From: Ignavibacteria bacterium
GTDB taxonomy: Bacteria > Bacteroidota > Ignavibacteria > Tepidaquicellales > Tepidaquicellaceae
DNA: 64,000 bases
Direction: 5' to 3'
Assembly (NCBI GenBank): GCA_041649015.1
Contig: JBAZNU010000002.1
Span: forward strand, 540,880 to 604,879
Within the stretch, counting starts at the first letter, position 1, and every line of letters starts with the position of its first letter. Made by a program: the position numbers and the translations under genes. Shown here one piece after another: positions 9,766 through 19,035 of the stretch. The notes beneath the pieces are model-generated. The model ran no database searches. It was not told the origin of the DNA and saw nothing but the letters and a program-made list of their open reading frames with translations.

Positions 9766-11208
9766 TTATAAAATATATCTGCTTAAATCTCTGTTTTTAA
9801 CAATTTTATTGAGTTTCAAATTAACAAGATTTTCGTCAATTTCTATTATTTTCTTCTTATTTTTATCCGGAACATCATACAGAATATCTTCGAGAAGAAT
9901 TGACAAAATCGTATGTAAGCGTCTCGCACCGATATTCTCAACCTGCTCGTTTACTTCTGCCGCTATTCTTGCTACTTCTCTAATAGATTCGATACTAAAA
10001 TTTAATTTTACTTTTTCTGTTTCAAGCATAGCTTTATACTGCTTAGTAAGAGCATTTTCGGGCTGGGTCAATATTCTGAAAAAATCTTCCTCGTTCAAAC
10101 TGTTCAGTTCAACGCGTATTGGAAATCTACCCTGTAATTCTGGAATCAGATCACTTGGTTTTGAAATATGAAATGCTCCTGATGCAATAAAAAGTATATG
10201 ATCGGTCTTTACTGGACCGTACTTAGTAATTACAGTTGAACCTTCTACTATAGGTAACAAATCCCTTTGAACGCCTTCTCTTGATACATCCGCACCTGAA
10301 GTGTTTTTGTTAGTTCCTGCAATTTTATCAATTTCATCAATGAATATTATTCCTGTATTCTGGACCTTATCTATAGCTTCCTTAATTACGCTGTCCATAT
10401 CGATGAGCTTTTGAGCTTCTTCCTGAGCAAGAACTTTTTTGGCCTCTGTAATACTGAGTTTACGTTTTCTTGATTTTTTTGGCATTATATTTCCGAACAA
10501 ATCCTGCAGATTTAATCCCATTTCTTCGAGACCTATTGGTCCTAAAACCTGCATCATGGGCACGTTATCACTCGTTAGGTCAAGTTCAATTATTCTATCA
10601 TTTAATTTTCCTTCTTTCAGCTGTTTTCTAAACTTCTCCCTTGTTTTTGAATTAAGTTCTTCATCGTTATTACTTTCTGCTTCAGCTGCACCAGGCAACC
10701 TGTCATTTTTTTCAAATTTCTTTTTTACTTGAGGAAGTATAATATCAAGAATTCTTTCAAGTGCATTTTCTTCTGCTTTTTCCTGAACCTCATTCTTTTT
10801 ATCTGTCTTTACTATATTTACTGATAAATCTGTGAGTTCTCGAATCATTGATTCCACATCACGACCGACATATCCAACCTCAGTAAACTTTGAAGCTTCA
10901 ACTTTTAGGAATGGTGCATTTGCAAGTTTTGATATCCTTCGAGCGATTTCAGTCTTACCAACACCCGTTGGACCGATCATAATGATGTTATTAGGCATAA
11001 TTTCATCCTTCATATCTGAGACAACCTGCTGACGTCTCCATCTGTTTCTAAGAGCTATTGCAACTGACTTTTTTGCATTGTCCTGTCCTATTATGTATTT
11101 GTTCAGTTCATCAACAATTTGTGACGGTGTTAACTGATTTATCGATACGCTGATTATTTGTCTTTGCTTAACCGATTTTTCTGTATTTTCTTTATTCGAT
11201 ATTTCCAA
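9766..11208 (-). CDS. hslU: HslU, ATPase/unfoldase subunit of the HslUV protease
   Basis: A 480-residue Clp/Hsp100 ATPase. Visible elements: '[20 protein letters not shown]' N-terminal motif, Walker A 'GPTGVGKTE' near residue 80, the pore loop 'EVGYVGRD' just after, an intermediate (I) domain from about residue 125 to 250 rich in charged residues, Walker B '[11 protein letters not shown]', and sensor II '[18 protein letters not shown]'. The hexamer unfolds substrates in the cytoplasm and feeds them to HslV; the tail 'DLSRYIL' matches the C-terminal peptide that docks into HslV. Encoded five bases downstream of hslV, as expected for an operon. Confidence 0.97.
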   Translation of the reverse strand: MEISNKENTEKSVKQRQIISVSINQLTPSQIVDELNKYIIGQDNAKKSVAIALRNRWRRQQVVSDMKDEIMPNNIIMIGPTGVGKTEIARRISKLANAPFLKVEASKFTEVGYVGRDVESMIRELTDLSVNIVKTDKKNEVQEKAEENALERILDIILPQVKKKFEKNDRLPGAAEAESNNDEELNSKTREKFRKQLKEGKLNDRIIELDLTSDNVPMMQVLGPIGLEEMGLNLQDLFGNIMPKKSRKRKLSITEAKKVLAQEEAQKLIDMDSVIKEAIDKVQNTGIIFIDEIDKIAGTNKNTSGADVSREGVQRDLLPIVEGSTVITKYGPVKTDHILFIASGAFHISKPSDLIPELQGRFPIRVELNSLNEEDFFRILTQPENALTKQYKAMLETEKVKLNFSIESIREVARIAAEVNEQVENIGARRLHTILSILLEDILYDVPDKNKKKIIEIDENLVNLKLNKIVKNRDLSRYIL

Positions 11209-11213
11209 TTTTA

Positions 11214-11765
11214 TTAATCCTTATTTTCTAATTGCAGAATTGTTATCTTATTGTTAGTATAAATGCACACATCTGCGGCCTGTCTTAATGCTTCTTCAAC
11301 AATTTCCTTACCGGTCATTTTTGTGTATTTAACCATTATTCGTGCGGCAACGTAAGCATATTGACCTCCTGAACCTATTGCAACAATGCCATCGTCAGGC
11401 TCTATTACGTCGCCAGTTCCCGAAATAATTAGTGTTTTATCTTTCCCCACAACAGCGAGCAATGCATCAAGTTTTCTCAAGTACTTGTCTGATCTCCATT
11501 CTTTCGCGAGTTCTGTTGCTGCTCTCAGCAGGTTTCCTTTGTATTGTTCAAGCTTTGACTCAAACCTTTCAAACAAAGTAAAAGCGTCGGATGTCGCACC
11601 AGCAAATCCAACAAGTATTGAATCGTTAAAAATTTTTCTTACTTTTTTAGCTGTGTGTTTTAAAACAGTATTTCCCATTGTGACCTGACCGTCACTTCCT
11701 ATTACTGCGACTCCGTCGCGAATAAGCCCAATAACAGTTGTCGATTTAATATTTTTCCCTGTCAT
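11214..11765 (-). CDS. hslV: HslV, proteolytic subunit of the HslUV protease
   Basis: A 183-residue N-terminal nucleophile hydrolase of the proteasome-beta type. The mature catalytic Thr is the first Thr of '[15 protein letters not shown]' after an eight-residue propeptide (MTGKNIKS). Further family marks are '[19 protein letters not shown]', '[20 protein letters not shown]', and '[17 protein letters not shown]'. Twelve subunits form a double ring degrading proteins delivered by HslU. It is followed directly by hslU and preceded four bases upstream by rpoN, implying transcription with the sigma factor gene. Confidence 0.97.
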   Translation of the reverse strand: MTGKNIKSTTVIGLIRDGVAVIGSDGQVTMGNTVLKHTAKKVRKIFNDSILVGFAGATSDAFTLFERFESKLEQYKGNLLRAATELAKEWRSDKYLRKLDALLAVVGKDKTLIISGTGDVIEPDDGIVAIGSGGQYAYVAARIMVKYTKMTGKEIVEEALRQAADVCIYTNNKITILQLENKD

Positions 11766-11769
11766 AATT

Positions 11770-13239
11770 TTATTTTGTAATCTGCCTTCTTAATCTTGCA
11801 ACAGGAATGCGTAATGCTTCTCTGTATTTTGCTGCTGTTCTTCTGGCAATTTTATAACCAAATTTAGTCAATTGTTCAACAAGGTCGTCGTCTGTAAATG
11901 GTTTTGCCGAATCTTCCTCACTTATAATCTCAGCAATTTTAACCTTGACTTCTTTTGTTGAAATATCATCTCCTGATTCATTTGTTATATGATAACTAAA
12001 AAAATGCTTCAGCTCAAATATTCCGAAGTCAGTCTGAACATACTTACCTCTTACAGTTCTGCTGACTGTTGAGATATCCATCATTATATCCTCAGCAATT
12101 TCTTTTTCAAGCATAGGTCTTAAATTCTTCCCCATATTATCAAAAAAATCTTTCTGTCTATGAAGTATAGCATACATCACCTTTAAGAGCGTCTCTTTTC
12201 TCGAACGCAGAGATTCAAGGAACCATTTTGCCCTTTCTAAATTATTCTTTACAAATTCTTTTGCTTCCTTATCGCTTGTTTTCATGATATGACTATACAT
12301 ATCATTTAGTCGTAATGAAGGTATTGATTTATCGTTTAATTCAACAACATACTCATTGTCCTTAAAAGTCACAGTAACATCGGGATAGATGTAAATATTT
12401 TCACTTGTTTCGTAAACGTAGCCGGGTTTGGGATTCAAATGAGAAATCGTCTTGAATATTTCATTAACTTCTTCAGTCGTAAGACTGTATTCCTTCATGA
12501 GTTTTTCATAGTTTTTTAACCTGAACTCATCAAAGTGATTTACAAGAATATCTTTACACTTTTTCTTCAATATCCCATCTATCTCGCTATCATTGAGCTG
12601 TGTAATCAGACATTCTTCCAGGTTTCTCGAAGCAATACCTAAGGGCTCAAAAGACTGTATGAGTTTCAGTACTTTTTGCAGTTCATCCTGAGTAAAAGTT
12701 TCATCCTCATACGGTGTGCCAATTTTCTGTTTATCAAGATCAGCAATAACATCTTCCAAATCATCCCTGAAATAACCTTCATCATCTATTGACCAAATTA
12801 TTTCCTCACCTATGAATGCCTCTTTTTCTGATATTTCTGATAGATGTAATTGAGAAAGCAGATTATCTTTAAGTGTAACCCGAGTTGACCACATGTTTTC
12901 ATAATTAGCCTTTTCCTCACCTTCGATCGATACGTCGGTCTTATATCCTTCGTACTCTGAATTTACATAATCATCAGTGTCAAATTCTTCGTCTTCTTTT
13001 TTGACGGGTTCAAGTACTTCCTCTGACTCAACTAATGATTCTTCCGGATTTAATTCAGATTCGTCTTCCTGCTGCTCTTCAAGCATTTCGTTAACTTCCT
13101 CAAGAAATGGATTAATTTCCATTTCAAGCTTAACCATCTGTTCCAAAGCAATTGTCGGTATTGCCAGCAGATTTTGTTTTTGGATAATCTGAGGCATTAA
13201 TCTCTGAAGCTGCTTCTGATGTTGTGATTGTTTAAACAT
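11770..13239 (-). CDS. rpoN: RNA polymerase sigma-54 factor
   Basis: A 489-residue protein with the three RpoN regions: a Gln/Leu-rich N-terminal region I ('QSQHQKQLQRLMPQIIQKQN' and 'LLAIPTIALEQMVKLEMEIN'), an acidic region II (residues 45-125, rich in Glu and Asp), the core-binding domain ('LGIASRNLEECLI'), the DNA-binding domain with a helix-turn-helix ('MDISTVSRTVRGKYVQT'), and the C-terminal RpoN box at residues 465-473, ARRTAAKYR (the usual box is ARRTVAKYR, so one Val to Ala change). It directs transcription from -24/-12 promoters with AAA+ activators; no activator gene is in this window. Cotranscribed with hslVU. Confidence 0.96.
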   Translation of the reverse strand: MFKQSQHQKQLQRLMPQIIQKQNLLAIPTIALEQMVKLEMEINPFLEEVNEMLEEQQEDESELNPEESLVESEEVLEPVKKEDEEFDTDDYVNSEYEGYKTDVSIEGEEKANYENMWSTRVTLKDNLLSQLHLSEISEKEAFIGEEIIWSIDDEGYFRDDLEDVIADLDKQKIGTPYEDETFTQDELQKVLKLIQSFEPLGIASRNLEECLITQLNDSEIDGILKKKCKDILVNHFDEFRLKNYEKLMKEYSLTTEEVNEIFKTISHLNPKPGYVYETSENIYIYPDVTVTFKDNEYVVELNDKSIPSLRLNDMYSHIMKTSDKEAKEFVKNNLERAKWFLESLRSRKETLLKVMYAILHRQKDFFDNMGKNLRPMLEKEIAEDIMMDISTVSRTVRGKYVQTDFGIFELKHFFSYHITNESGDDISTKEVKVKIAEIISEEDSAKPFTDDDLVEQLTKFGYKIARRTAAKYREALRIPVARLRRQITK

Positions 13240-13246
13240 TATTTAA

Positions 13247-13786
13247 TCAATTTTTATTTTTTCTCTTATTATTTTCTTTATAAAATTCTTCACCATACTC
13301 CCTTATAATAGCATCTTTAATAAATTCATATATGGTAATATTTTTCTCGCTGCCCAATTCAAGTGCGTCTTCACAAAAATACGATTTTTCGTAACGTAAT
13401 TCGTTATAATTATTTCCACCTACCCTGATCGGAAAAAGTTCACAAGATATAGGTTTTTTGAATTTTATTTCTCCGTTATTAAATGCTTTCTGAAAGCTGC
13501 ATTTTGCTATATCACCTTCATAATAAGAAAAAACACAGTCATTTTCATTAACTGTGTTCATCCAGTACTTTCCATTGTAATAAACATAGCATCCTTCATT
13601 ATTAATTATTTTTACATTCTTTTTATCAAGGTATTTTTTAGCTGTGTCACTTGATTTCATTATAATCTCAAGCTCACTGTTTTTGAGTGGTGCTCCAAGC
13701 GTTCCTTTTACAGTACAACACGCACCCTTACATTTTTTAAGGTCGCAAAAAAACTTTGTTGAATATATTCTCTCATCAATAAACAT
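13247..13786 (-). CDS. DUF3109 family protein (Cys-rich, metal-binding candidate)
   Basis: A 179-residue cytoplasmic protein beginning 'MFIDERIYSTKFFCDLKKCK' and continuing GACCTVKGTLGAPL, the conserved start of DUF3109. Cysteines occur at the N-terminal cluster (C-x4-C-x3-CC), in 'NENDCVFSYYE', 'IAKCSFQKAF' and 'PISCELFPIRV', the pattern of the YkgJ-like Fe-S/zinc cluster proteins. Function is unknown. It lies seven bases upstream of rpoN in the same direction. No membrane segment or signal peptide is seen. Confidence 0.8.
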   Translation of the reverse strand: MFIDERIYSTKFFCDLKKCKGACCTVKGTLGAPLKNSELEIIMKSSDTAKKYLDKKNVKIINNEGCYVYYNGKYWMNTVNENDCVFSYYEGDIAKCSFQKAFNNGEIKFKKPISCELFPIRVGGNNYNELRYEKSYFCEDALELGSEKNITIYEFIKDAIIREYGEEFYKENNKRKNKN

Positions 13787-13852
13787 ATAACTTGAATTGT
13801 AATTTAATTTATATTTCTTCAGTAAAAAATAAAGTTTTAACTTGAATCAAGA

Positions 13853-14992
13853 TCATCTTTGCTTTAAAAAGTATTTTCCGGGAAGCTGTGAAATAAGACC
13901 TTTGAATTCCATAGTTAAAAGATTTACCAGACAATCAGATATATTTAGTTCAGTCAATTCGCAAATTTTATCAATACTAATTGGTTCAGTATCGTTCAGT
14001 GCATTATAAATCTTCTGCTCAAAGACATTCATTTCTTTCTGTTCGGTTTCAGGAATTTTATTTGATTTAGTATTTACCAAATCTGATATCTGTATATTAA
14101 ACTCTGAAATTATATCATCAACACCGGAAACAAGTTTAGCATATCCCTTCTTTATTAGATTATTACATCCTTCCGAATTTTTTGCATTAATATTCCCGGG
14201 AATTGCAAAAAGTTCACGGTTTTGGTCAAGAGCAAATTCTGCTGTAATTAATGATCCGCCTTTGATTCTCGACTCAACTATAAGTGTCCCGAGTGATATA
14301 CCACTAACAACCCTATTTCGTCTCGGAAAGTTTACCTTTTCAGCTTTAGACCCAATATCAAATTCTGAAATAACTGCTCCGGTTTCCTTAATTCTTTCAT
14401 AAAGGTGTTTATTATCCGGAGGATAGAGATTATCAACTCCGCTCCCGAGTACTGCGTATGTTATTCCTCTCGATTCAAGACATGAATTATGAGCAATAGA
14501 ATCAATACCTATTGCGAGACCGCTTATTACCGGAAGCCCTCTGTTTGCAAGTTCTTTTGATAACTCTCTGCAGACTTTGCGTCCATAGTCACTTGGTGTT
14601 CTTGTACCGACAATGCTGATTGAATACCTGTCACTTTCTCCCAAATTACCATAATAATATAAAATTACTGGAGCATCGTAAATGTTCTTAAGATTCTGAG
14701 GATAATTCTCATCAAATATTGTCGCTACTTTTATATTACTTTTTTCAAGTCTTTCTAAAAGTTTCAAATAAGATTCCTCAAATTCGTAAGACTTATTTAT
14801 TGCACATTCCACTTCTCTTAATGTCTTTTCGGAAATACCGTCAATACTCTTTAGAGTTTGTAAATCTGAAGAAATTAGATTTCCAAGATTATTGTATTTT
14901 TCCGCAATTCTCCTTATTCTAACATCTCCAAGACTCGCTATGCTTTTTAGGAAATAAAATAGTTTTAAGTTTTCTGATTTTGAATTTTGCAT
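13853..14992 (-). CDS. dprA: DprA/Smf DNA-processing protein
   Basis: A 379-residue protein with three parts: an N-terminal helix-hairpin-helix-like region ('GNLISSDLQTLKSIDGISEK'), the Rossmann-like DprA core ('SIVGTRTPSDYGRKVCREL', 'VISGLAIGIDSIAHNSCLES', 'AVLGSGVDNLYPPDN', 'FPRRNRVVSGISLGTLIVES', 'GGSLITAEFALDQNRELFAI', 'PGNI') and a C-terminal winged-helix-like domain (residues 315-379). DprA binds single-stranded DNA entering by transformation and loads RecA. No other competence genes are close by. It lies four bases downstream of the ABC permease gene. Confidence 0.95.
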   Translation of the reverse strand: MQNSKSENLKLFYFLKSIASLGDVRIRRIAEKYNNLGNLISSDLQTLKSIDGISEKTLREVECAINKSYEFEESYLKLLERLEKSNIKVATIFDENYPQNLKNIYDAPVILYYYGNLGESDRYSISIVGTRTPSDYGRKVCRELSKELANRGLPVISGLAIGIDSIAHNSCLESRGITYAVLGSGVDNLYPPDNKHLYERIKETGAVISEFDIGSKAEKVNFPRRNRVVSGISLGTLIVESRIKGGSLITAEFALDQNRELFAIPGNINAKNSEGCNNLIKKGYAKLVSGVDDIISEFNIQISDLVNTKSNKIPETEQKEMNVFEQKIYNALNDTEPISIDKICELTELNISDCLVNLLTMEFKGLISQLPGKYFLKQR

Positions 14993-14996
14993 ATTT

Positions 14997-16025
14997 TTAT
15001 TTCTTTAATTTCGGATCCAGTGAATCCCTTAATCCGTCACCGATTAAATTAACGGCGAAAACACTCAGCATAATTGCTAAAGAAGGATACAATACCAGAC
15101 CAAAGTTAGTACCGGTTATTAAATACTTATATCCGTCAAATATCATTTGTCCCCAGCTTGCTGTAGGTGGTTGAACACCAAGCCCCAGAAAACTTAGACT
15201 TGCTTCAAAAATAATTGCATTTGCAAGTCCAACTGTTGAGGTTACAATAACAGGAGAAAGGGAATTTGGTAATATGTGTTTAAATATTATTATTCTTCTT
15301 CCGTAACCGATTGATTTTGCAGCTTCAACGTATTCACTTTCTTTTAGAGTAATGAACTGACCTCTGACTATACGCGCGATTTCAACCCAGCTTGTTAATC
15401 CAATAGCGACAAAAGCCTGCCAATAACCCTTTCCGAGAACTACTGATATTGAAATTACGAGCAGTATTGACGGAAAAGACCATACTACATTTATTAACCA
15501 CATAATTACTTTATCGGATATTCCTCTGAAATATCCTGCAAGAGAACCCAATAATATACCGATAATAATTGCTATGCTCTGCGAAATTAATCCAACTGTC
15601 AAACTGATACGCGTTCCATAAATTAAACGACTGAGTATGTCTCTCCCAAATTTATCTGTACCAAGTAGGTAATGTACTTTATGTACTATATTTTTCCCCA
15701 CTCCCTCGAAATTTTGGGTTGATTCTGTTTTTTGGTTGTCAAGAAAATCGGTGTATGTTATTTCGTTGTTGTCAATGCTAATAACTTGTTTCACTGGAAT
15801 TATTACATTGCTTTCCTTTTTTCTGAGAACTTCACTCTTAAAGAAAGCAGGTTTTGAAGTAAATTCCAGAACCTGTTCATCGGGATTGTGTGGTGTTATT
15901 GTATTAGCAAAAACGGCAACAAATATTAAAAACGAAACAAAAAGAAACGAAATGAATGCAAGCCTGTGCCTTTTAAACCTTATAAATGAATAGTACCAGA
16001 GATTATTTTTATTAATATCGATCAT
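14997..16025 (-). CDS. ABC transporter permease, OppC/DppC type
   Basis: A 342-residue inner-membrane protein: one N-terminal helix ('LAFISFLFVSFLIFVAVFAN'), a periplasmic insert of about 90 residues with 'LLGTDKFGRDILSRLIYGTR' marking the OppC family, then five further helices with the EAA loop 'EYVEAAKSIGYGRRIIIFKH' that contacts the ATPase. The end 'LRDSLDPKLKK' is typical. It would form the pore for oligopeptides or related substrates together with the OppB-type partner, whose stop overlaps its start as ATGA. No ATPase or substrate-binding protein is encoded next to the pair, so these must come from elsewhere. Confidence 0.9.
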   Translation of the reverse strand: MIDINKNNLWYYSFIRFKRHRLAFISFLFVSFLIFVAVFANTITPHNPDEQVLEFTSKPAFFKSEVLRKKESNVIIPVKQVISIDNNEITYTDFLDNQKTESTQNFEGVGKNIVHKVHYLLGTDKFGRDILSRLIYGTRISLTVGLISQSIAIIIGILLGSLAGYFRGISDKVIMWLINVVWSFPSILLVISISVVLGKGYWQAFVAIGLTSWVEIARIVRGQFITLKESEYVEAAKSIGYGRRIIIFKHILPNSLSPVIVTSTVGLANAIIFEASLSFLGLGVQPPTASWGQMIFDGYKYLITGTNFGLVLYPSLAIMLSVFAVNLIGDGLRDSLDPKLKK

Positions 16026-16948
16026 CTGATTTTTACTTTGGGATCAAGAAATGCATAAAGAATATCTACAGTTAAATTAATAATTACAAATACTACAGCA
16101 CTGAATAATATTGTACCCTGTATCATCGGAAAGTCCAGTTTTAATATGGAATCCATCGCAAGAGATCCTATCCCTGGCCAATTAAAAATATATTCAATGA
16201 AAAATACCCCTCCTAGAGTAGCTGCCAACGAAGAGCTCAAAGTAGTTATCACAGGATTAAGAGCATTTCTTAAAGCATGTTTAATAATGACACTGTATTC
16301 ACTTAAACCCTTTGAACGCGCCGTTCTAACGTAGTCTTTATTTAGCTCATCAAGCATTGAAGTGCGTGTAATTCTTGAAGTTATCGCAAGCGGTCTAAGT
16401 GCAAGAGCTATTGCAGGAAGTACTATATAAACCCAGCCGTTAGTTATATATCCTGAAATCGGAAATACTCTTAATTCTGCTCCGAAAACATATATCAGTA
16501 TTAATGCAAGTACAAACTGTGGAATAGATATTCCTAACAGAGAAAATAAAATAAAGAAATAATCCTTAAAAGAATAAGGCTTTATCGATGATACAACACC
16601 TATCGTGATTCCTATGATTGATGAAATAATTATAGCAACAAATGATAGCAACGCTGTCGCGGGAATTTTTTCAAGAATGGTGTCAGAAACATTACGATTG
16701 GTCAGATAAGATTTTCCAAGATCTCCCTGTATCGACCTTGATATAAACTTTATGTACTGAACATAAAATGGTTTATCAATTCCCAATTCTGCTCTTACAG
16801 TCCTGACACTTTCCTCATCTGCTCTTTGCCCCAGTATAAGTTTTGCAGGGTCTCCGGGAAGCAAATAAGTTAGTATGAAAGAAACTGATAGTACTCCTAA
16901 TATAGTCAGGAATGAATTAATAATATTTCTAAAAATATATTTTATCAT
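16022..16948 (-). CDS. ABC transporter permease, OppB/DppB type
   Basis: A roughly 308-residue inner-membrane permease beginning 'MIKYIFRNIINSFLTILGVL'. Family marks: 'YLLPGDPAKLILGQRA', 'GIDKPFYVQYIKFI', the EAA loop 'DYVRTARSKGLSEYSVIIKH', and 'IEYIFNWPGIGSL'. I chose the ATG at 16948: the in-frame ATG at 16975 lies in the loop of the terminator hairpin of the preceding NlpC/P60 gene and would add residues MGLRLFCFE, which do not look like family sequence. It pairs with the OppC-type gene (ATGA overlap at 16022-16025). Confidence 0.88.
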   Translation of the reverse strand: MIKYIFRNIINSFLTILGVLSVSFILTYLLPGDPAKLILGQRADEESVRTVRAELGIDKPFYVQYIKFISRSIQGDLGKSYLTNRNVSDTILEKIPATALLSFVAIIISSIIGITIGVVSSIKPYSFKDYFFILFSLLGISIPQFVLALILIYVFGAELRVFPISGYITNGWVYIVLPAIALALRPLAITSRITRTSMLDELNKDYVRTARSKGLSEYSVIIKHALRNALNPVITTLSSSLAATLGGVFFIEYIFNWPGIGSLAMDSILKLDFPMIQGTILFSAVVFVIINLTVDILYAFLDPKVKIR

Positions 16949-16958
16949 CTCAAAACAA

Positions 16959-16994
16959 AAAAGTCTCAAACCCATTAAAGAATTTGAGACTTTT
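16959..16994 (-). terminator. Rho-independent terminator of the NlpC/P60 gene
   Basis: A perfect 12-bp stem, AAAAGTCTCAAA at 16959-16970 pairing with TTTGAGACTTTT at 16983-16994, with a 12-nt loop. Read on the minus strand it ends in a T run, 21 bases after the stop codon of the NlpC/P60 gene, and it separates that gene from the ABC permeases. Confidence 0.8.
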
Positions 16995-17014
16995 ACAAAC
17001 TTGAACTTCTTTAC

Positions 17015-17656
17015 TTATTCTGAAATAACTCTTTTAGCTTTCAGATAAGTTCTTGCGTAGAAGTCTGAATTCAACGATGCTACAATAACGCCGGTTTTTG
17101 AACCCGAATGGGCAAAGTATCCATCGCTTAAATAAATACCTACATGAGATACTCTTCCTTTATTCATTGTGTCGAAAAATATCAAATCACCAAATTTCAA
17201 TTCTTCTTTTTCGACTGACTCGCCTACGTTTGACTGCTCATAAGATGTTCTGGGTAACATAATTCCAAGAGCCTGATACATTACGTTTTGAACAAAGCCT
17301 GAACAATCAAAACCTCTTTTAGAAGTTCCACCCCAAACGTACGGGATGTTAAGATATTCAATTACTTTTGACATTACCTCATCGCTGATCATTTCTGATT
17401 CTTTAATCGATGATGGTGTGTAACCGATAAGAGAACTTGATAATGATTCGAGACTATTCTTCGAGATCGAAGTCTTTTTAATCAAGGTACTGGTGGCTAC
17501 TAATTCATTAGAATTTTTGTAAACATTGGTACCTTTAATCCCTGAAGTTAATTCCGAACCGTTATCAGAGAGCTCTCTTACACCGGAACAACCCGTTATC
17601 ATCATTAATCCTAATAGAACCAATGATAAAAACAGTACATTTCGGTTTTTGAGCAT
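17015..17656 (-). CDS. NlpC/P60-family cell-wall hydrolase, lipoprotein
   Basis: A 213-residue protein with a lipoprotein signal (hydrophobic VLFLSLVLLGLMMIT, lipobox I-T-G-C with the lipidated Cys at residue 23). After a linker of about 80 residues comes the NlpC/P60 papain-like domain (residues 93-213): nucleophile Cys in 'RGFDCSGFVQNVMYQ', catalytic His in 'VSHVGIYLSDG' and the polar third position His in 'YFAHSGS'. 'NIPYVWGGTS' (here LNIPYVWGGTSKRG) is the usual lead-in. It cleaves peptide stems of peptidoglycan, here tethered to a membrane. A good Shine-Dalgarno (AAGGGAG) precedes the ATG; a strong terminator follows, so it is probably monocistronic. Confidence 0.92.
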   Translation of the reverse strand: MLKNRNVLFLSLVLLGLMMITGCSGVRELSDNGSELTSGIKGTNVYKNSNELVATSTLIKKTSISKNSLESLSSSLIGYTPSSIKESEMISDEVMSKVIEYLNIPYVWGGTSKRGFDCSGFVQNVMYQALGIMLPRTSYEQSNVGESVEKEELKFGDLIFFDTMNKGRVSHVGIYLSDGYFAHSGSKTGVIVASLNSDFYARTYLKAKRVISE

Positions 17657-17820
17657 TTAATACTCCCTTTTTAATTAACTATTTTAAAGAACATTGTTGT
17701 AAATTAATAGAATTAAATGAATTATTCAAGTACTTATTTAAGAAATCTGTAAATTTATTTCTGATGCCTTAATCAGCAATACTTTCATTTTTTAGATTAT
17801 TCATATGATTAAATACTCCG

Positions 17821-19023
17821 TTAAATGATATTCTTTACTTTAAATTCTTTTATTTCCTCTTCTGAATAATCTAATTCTTTCAATATTTCTATTGTATGCT
17901 GCGATAGCGTCGGCGGAGGTGTATCAACGTTGCCGTCTGTCTTATCAAACTTCGCGGTAAGGTTAAAAACCTTTATCTTACCGACTTCCGGTGTATCTAT
18001 CTCAGCAATGGCACTTCTGTGCTGTGCCTGAGGCTGTGTTAGTGCTTCGTAAAGACTAAGAATTTCACCGGAAGGAATTCCCTTTGCGTTCAATGCCTCA
18101 GCCCAATAACTCGTTTCCTTTTCTTTAAGTTTAGCTTCAATAAGCGGTGTTAGAAGTTTACGGTTTGCTTTTCTTGTATCACGCTCTTTGAACCTTGTAT
18201 CTTCTTTAAGCTCTGGAACACCAACCACATCGCATAAATCTTCCCATTGCTCCTGCTTGTTTGCGGCAATGTTTATGTATCCGTCCTTTGTTACAAATGT
18301 TCCCGATGGAGCTGCTGTGAAGTTGTCATTGCCCATCAGTACGGGGTGCTTTCCGCCAATCAGCAAGTTAGCAGCTACCCAGCCCATATAAGGCATTATT
18401 GAATCAAGCATCGCTACATCAATAAACTGTCCATTTCCGGTTTTCTCTTTGTAATAAAGTGCAGTCATTATCGCAAATGCAGCGTTGATGCCGCCTACCG
18501 TATCGCATACAGGAAATCCTGCACGTAATGGGTTCAGTGTCTCGTCGCCGTTTATCGCCATAACTCCGCTAAGACCCTGTATAATCTGGTCATAAGCGGG
18601 TTTGAATGCATCAGGTCCTGTTTGTCCGAAACCCGAAATCGCACAATATATAATTCCGGGATTAATTGCACTCAGTGTTTCATAATCAAGCCCAAGTCTT
18701 TTCATAACACCAGGTCTGAAGTTTTCAACAACAATATCTGCCGTCTTAACTAATTTTTTAAAAATCTCTTTTGCCTTTTCATCTTTCAAATTCAGAGTGA
18801 TTGATTTTTTGTTTGAATTCTGTGCCAGAAAACTTGTTCCCATATTCTTCTTGTTGAATTCAGGAACGTTACCAAGCTTCCTTGCAAGGTCTCCCGAGCC
18901 CGGAGTTTCAATCTTTATGACCTCAGCTCCGCATAGTGCCAAATGCAGCGTAGCAAAAGGTCCTGCCAGCACATTCGTTAAATCAAGTACTCTTATTCCT
19001 TTAAGTGATTTTGCTTTTTCCAT
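17821..19023 (-). CDS. Family III CoA-transferase (CaiB/BaiF type)
   Basis: A 400-residue protein starting 'KGIRVLDLTNVLAGPFATLH', with 'VIKIETPGSGDLARKLG', 'NSNKKSITLNLKDEKAKEIF', 'LVKTADIVVENFRPGVMKRL', 'GLDYETLSAINPGIIYCAIS' and 'GFGQTGP', all hallmark blocks of the formyl-CoA transferase/CaiB family. The catalytic Asp is expected in 'GQFIDVAMLDSIMPYM'. The enzyme moves CoA between carboxylic acids. It is 12 bases downstream of the HMG-CoA-lyase-like gene and so cotranscribed; the pair suggests activation of a branched dicarboxylic acid followed by C-C cleavage. Substrates cannot be read from the sequence. Confidence 0.92.
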   Translation of the reverse strand: MEKAKSLKGIRVLDLTNVLAGPFATLHLALCGAEVIKIETPGSGDLARKLGNVPEFNKKNMGTSFLAQNSNKKSITLNLKDEKAKEIFKKLVKTADIVVENFRPGVMKRLGLDYETLSAINPGIIYCAISGFGQTGPDAFKPAYDQIIQGLSGVMAINGDETLNPLRAGFPVCDTVGGINAAFAIMTALYYKEKTGNGQFIDVAMLDSIMPYMGWVAANLLIGGKHPVLMGNDNFTAAPSGTFVTKDGYINIAANKQEQWEDLCDVVGVPELKEDTRFKERDTRKANRKLLTPLIEAKLKEKETSYWAEALNAKGIPSGEILSLYEALTQPQAQHRSAIAEIDTPEVGKIKVFNLTAKFDKTDGNVDTPPPTLSQHTIEILKELDYSEEEIKEFKVKNII

Positions 19024-19035
19024 TATGATAAAATT

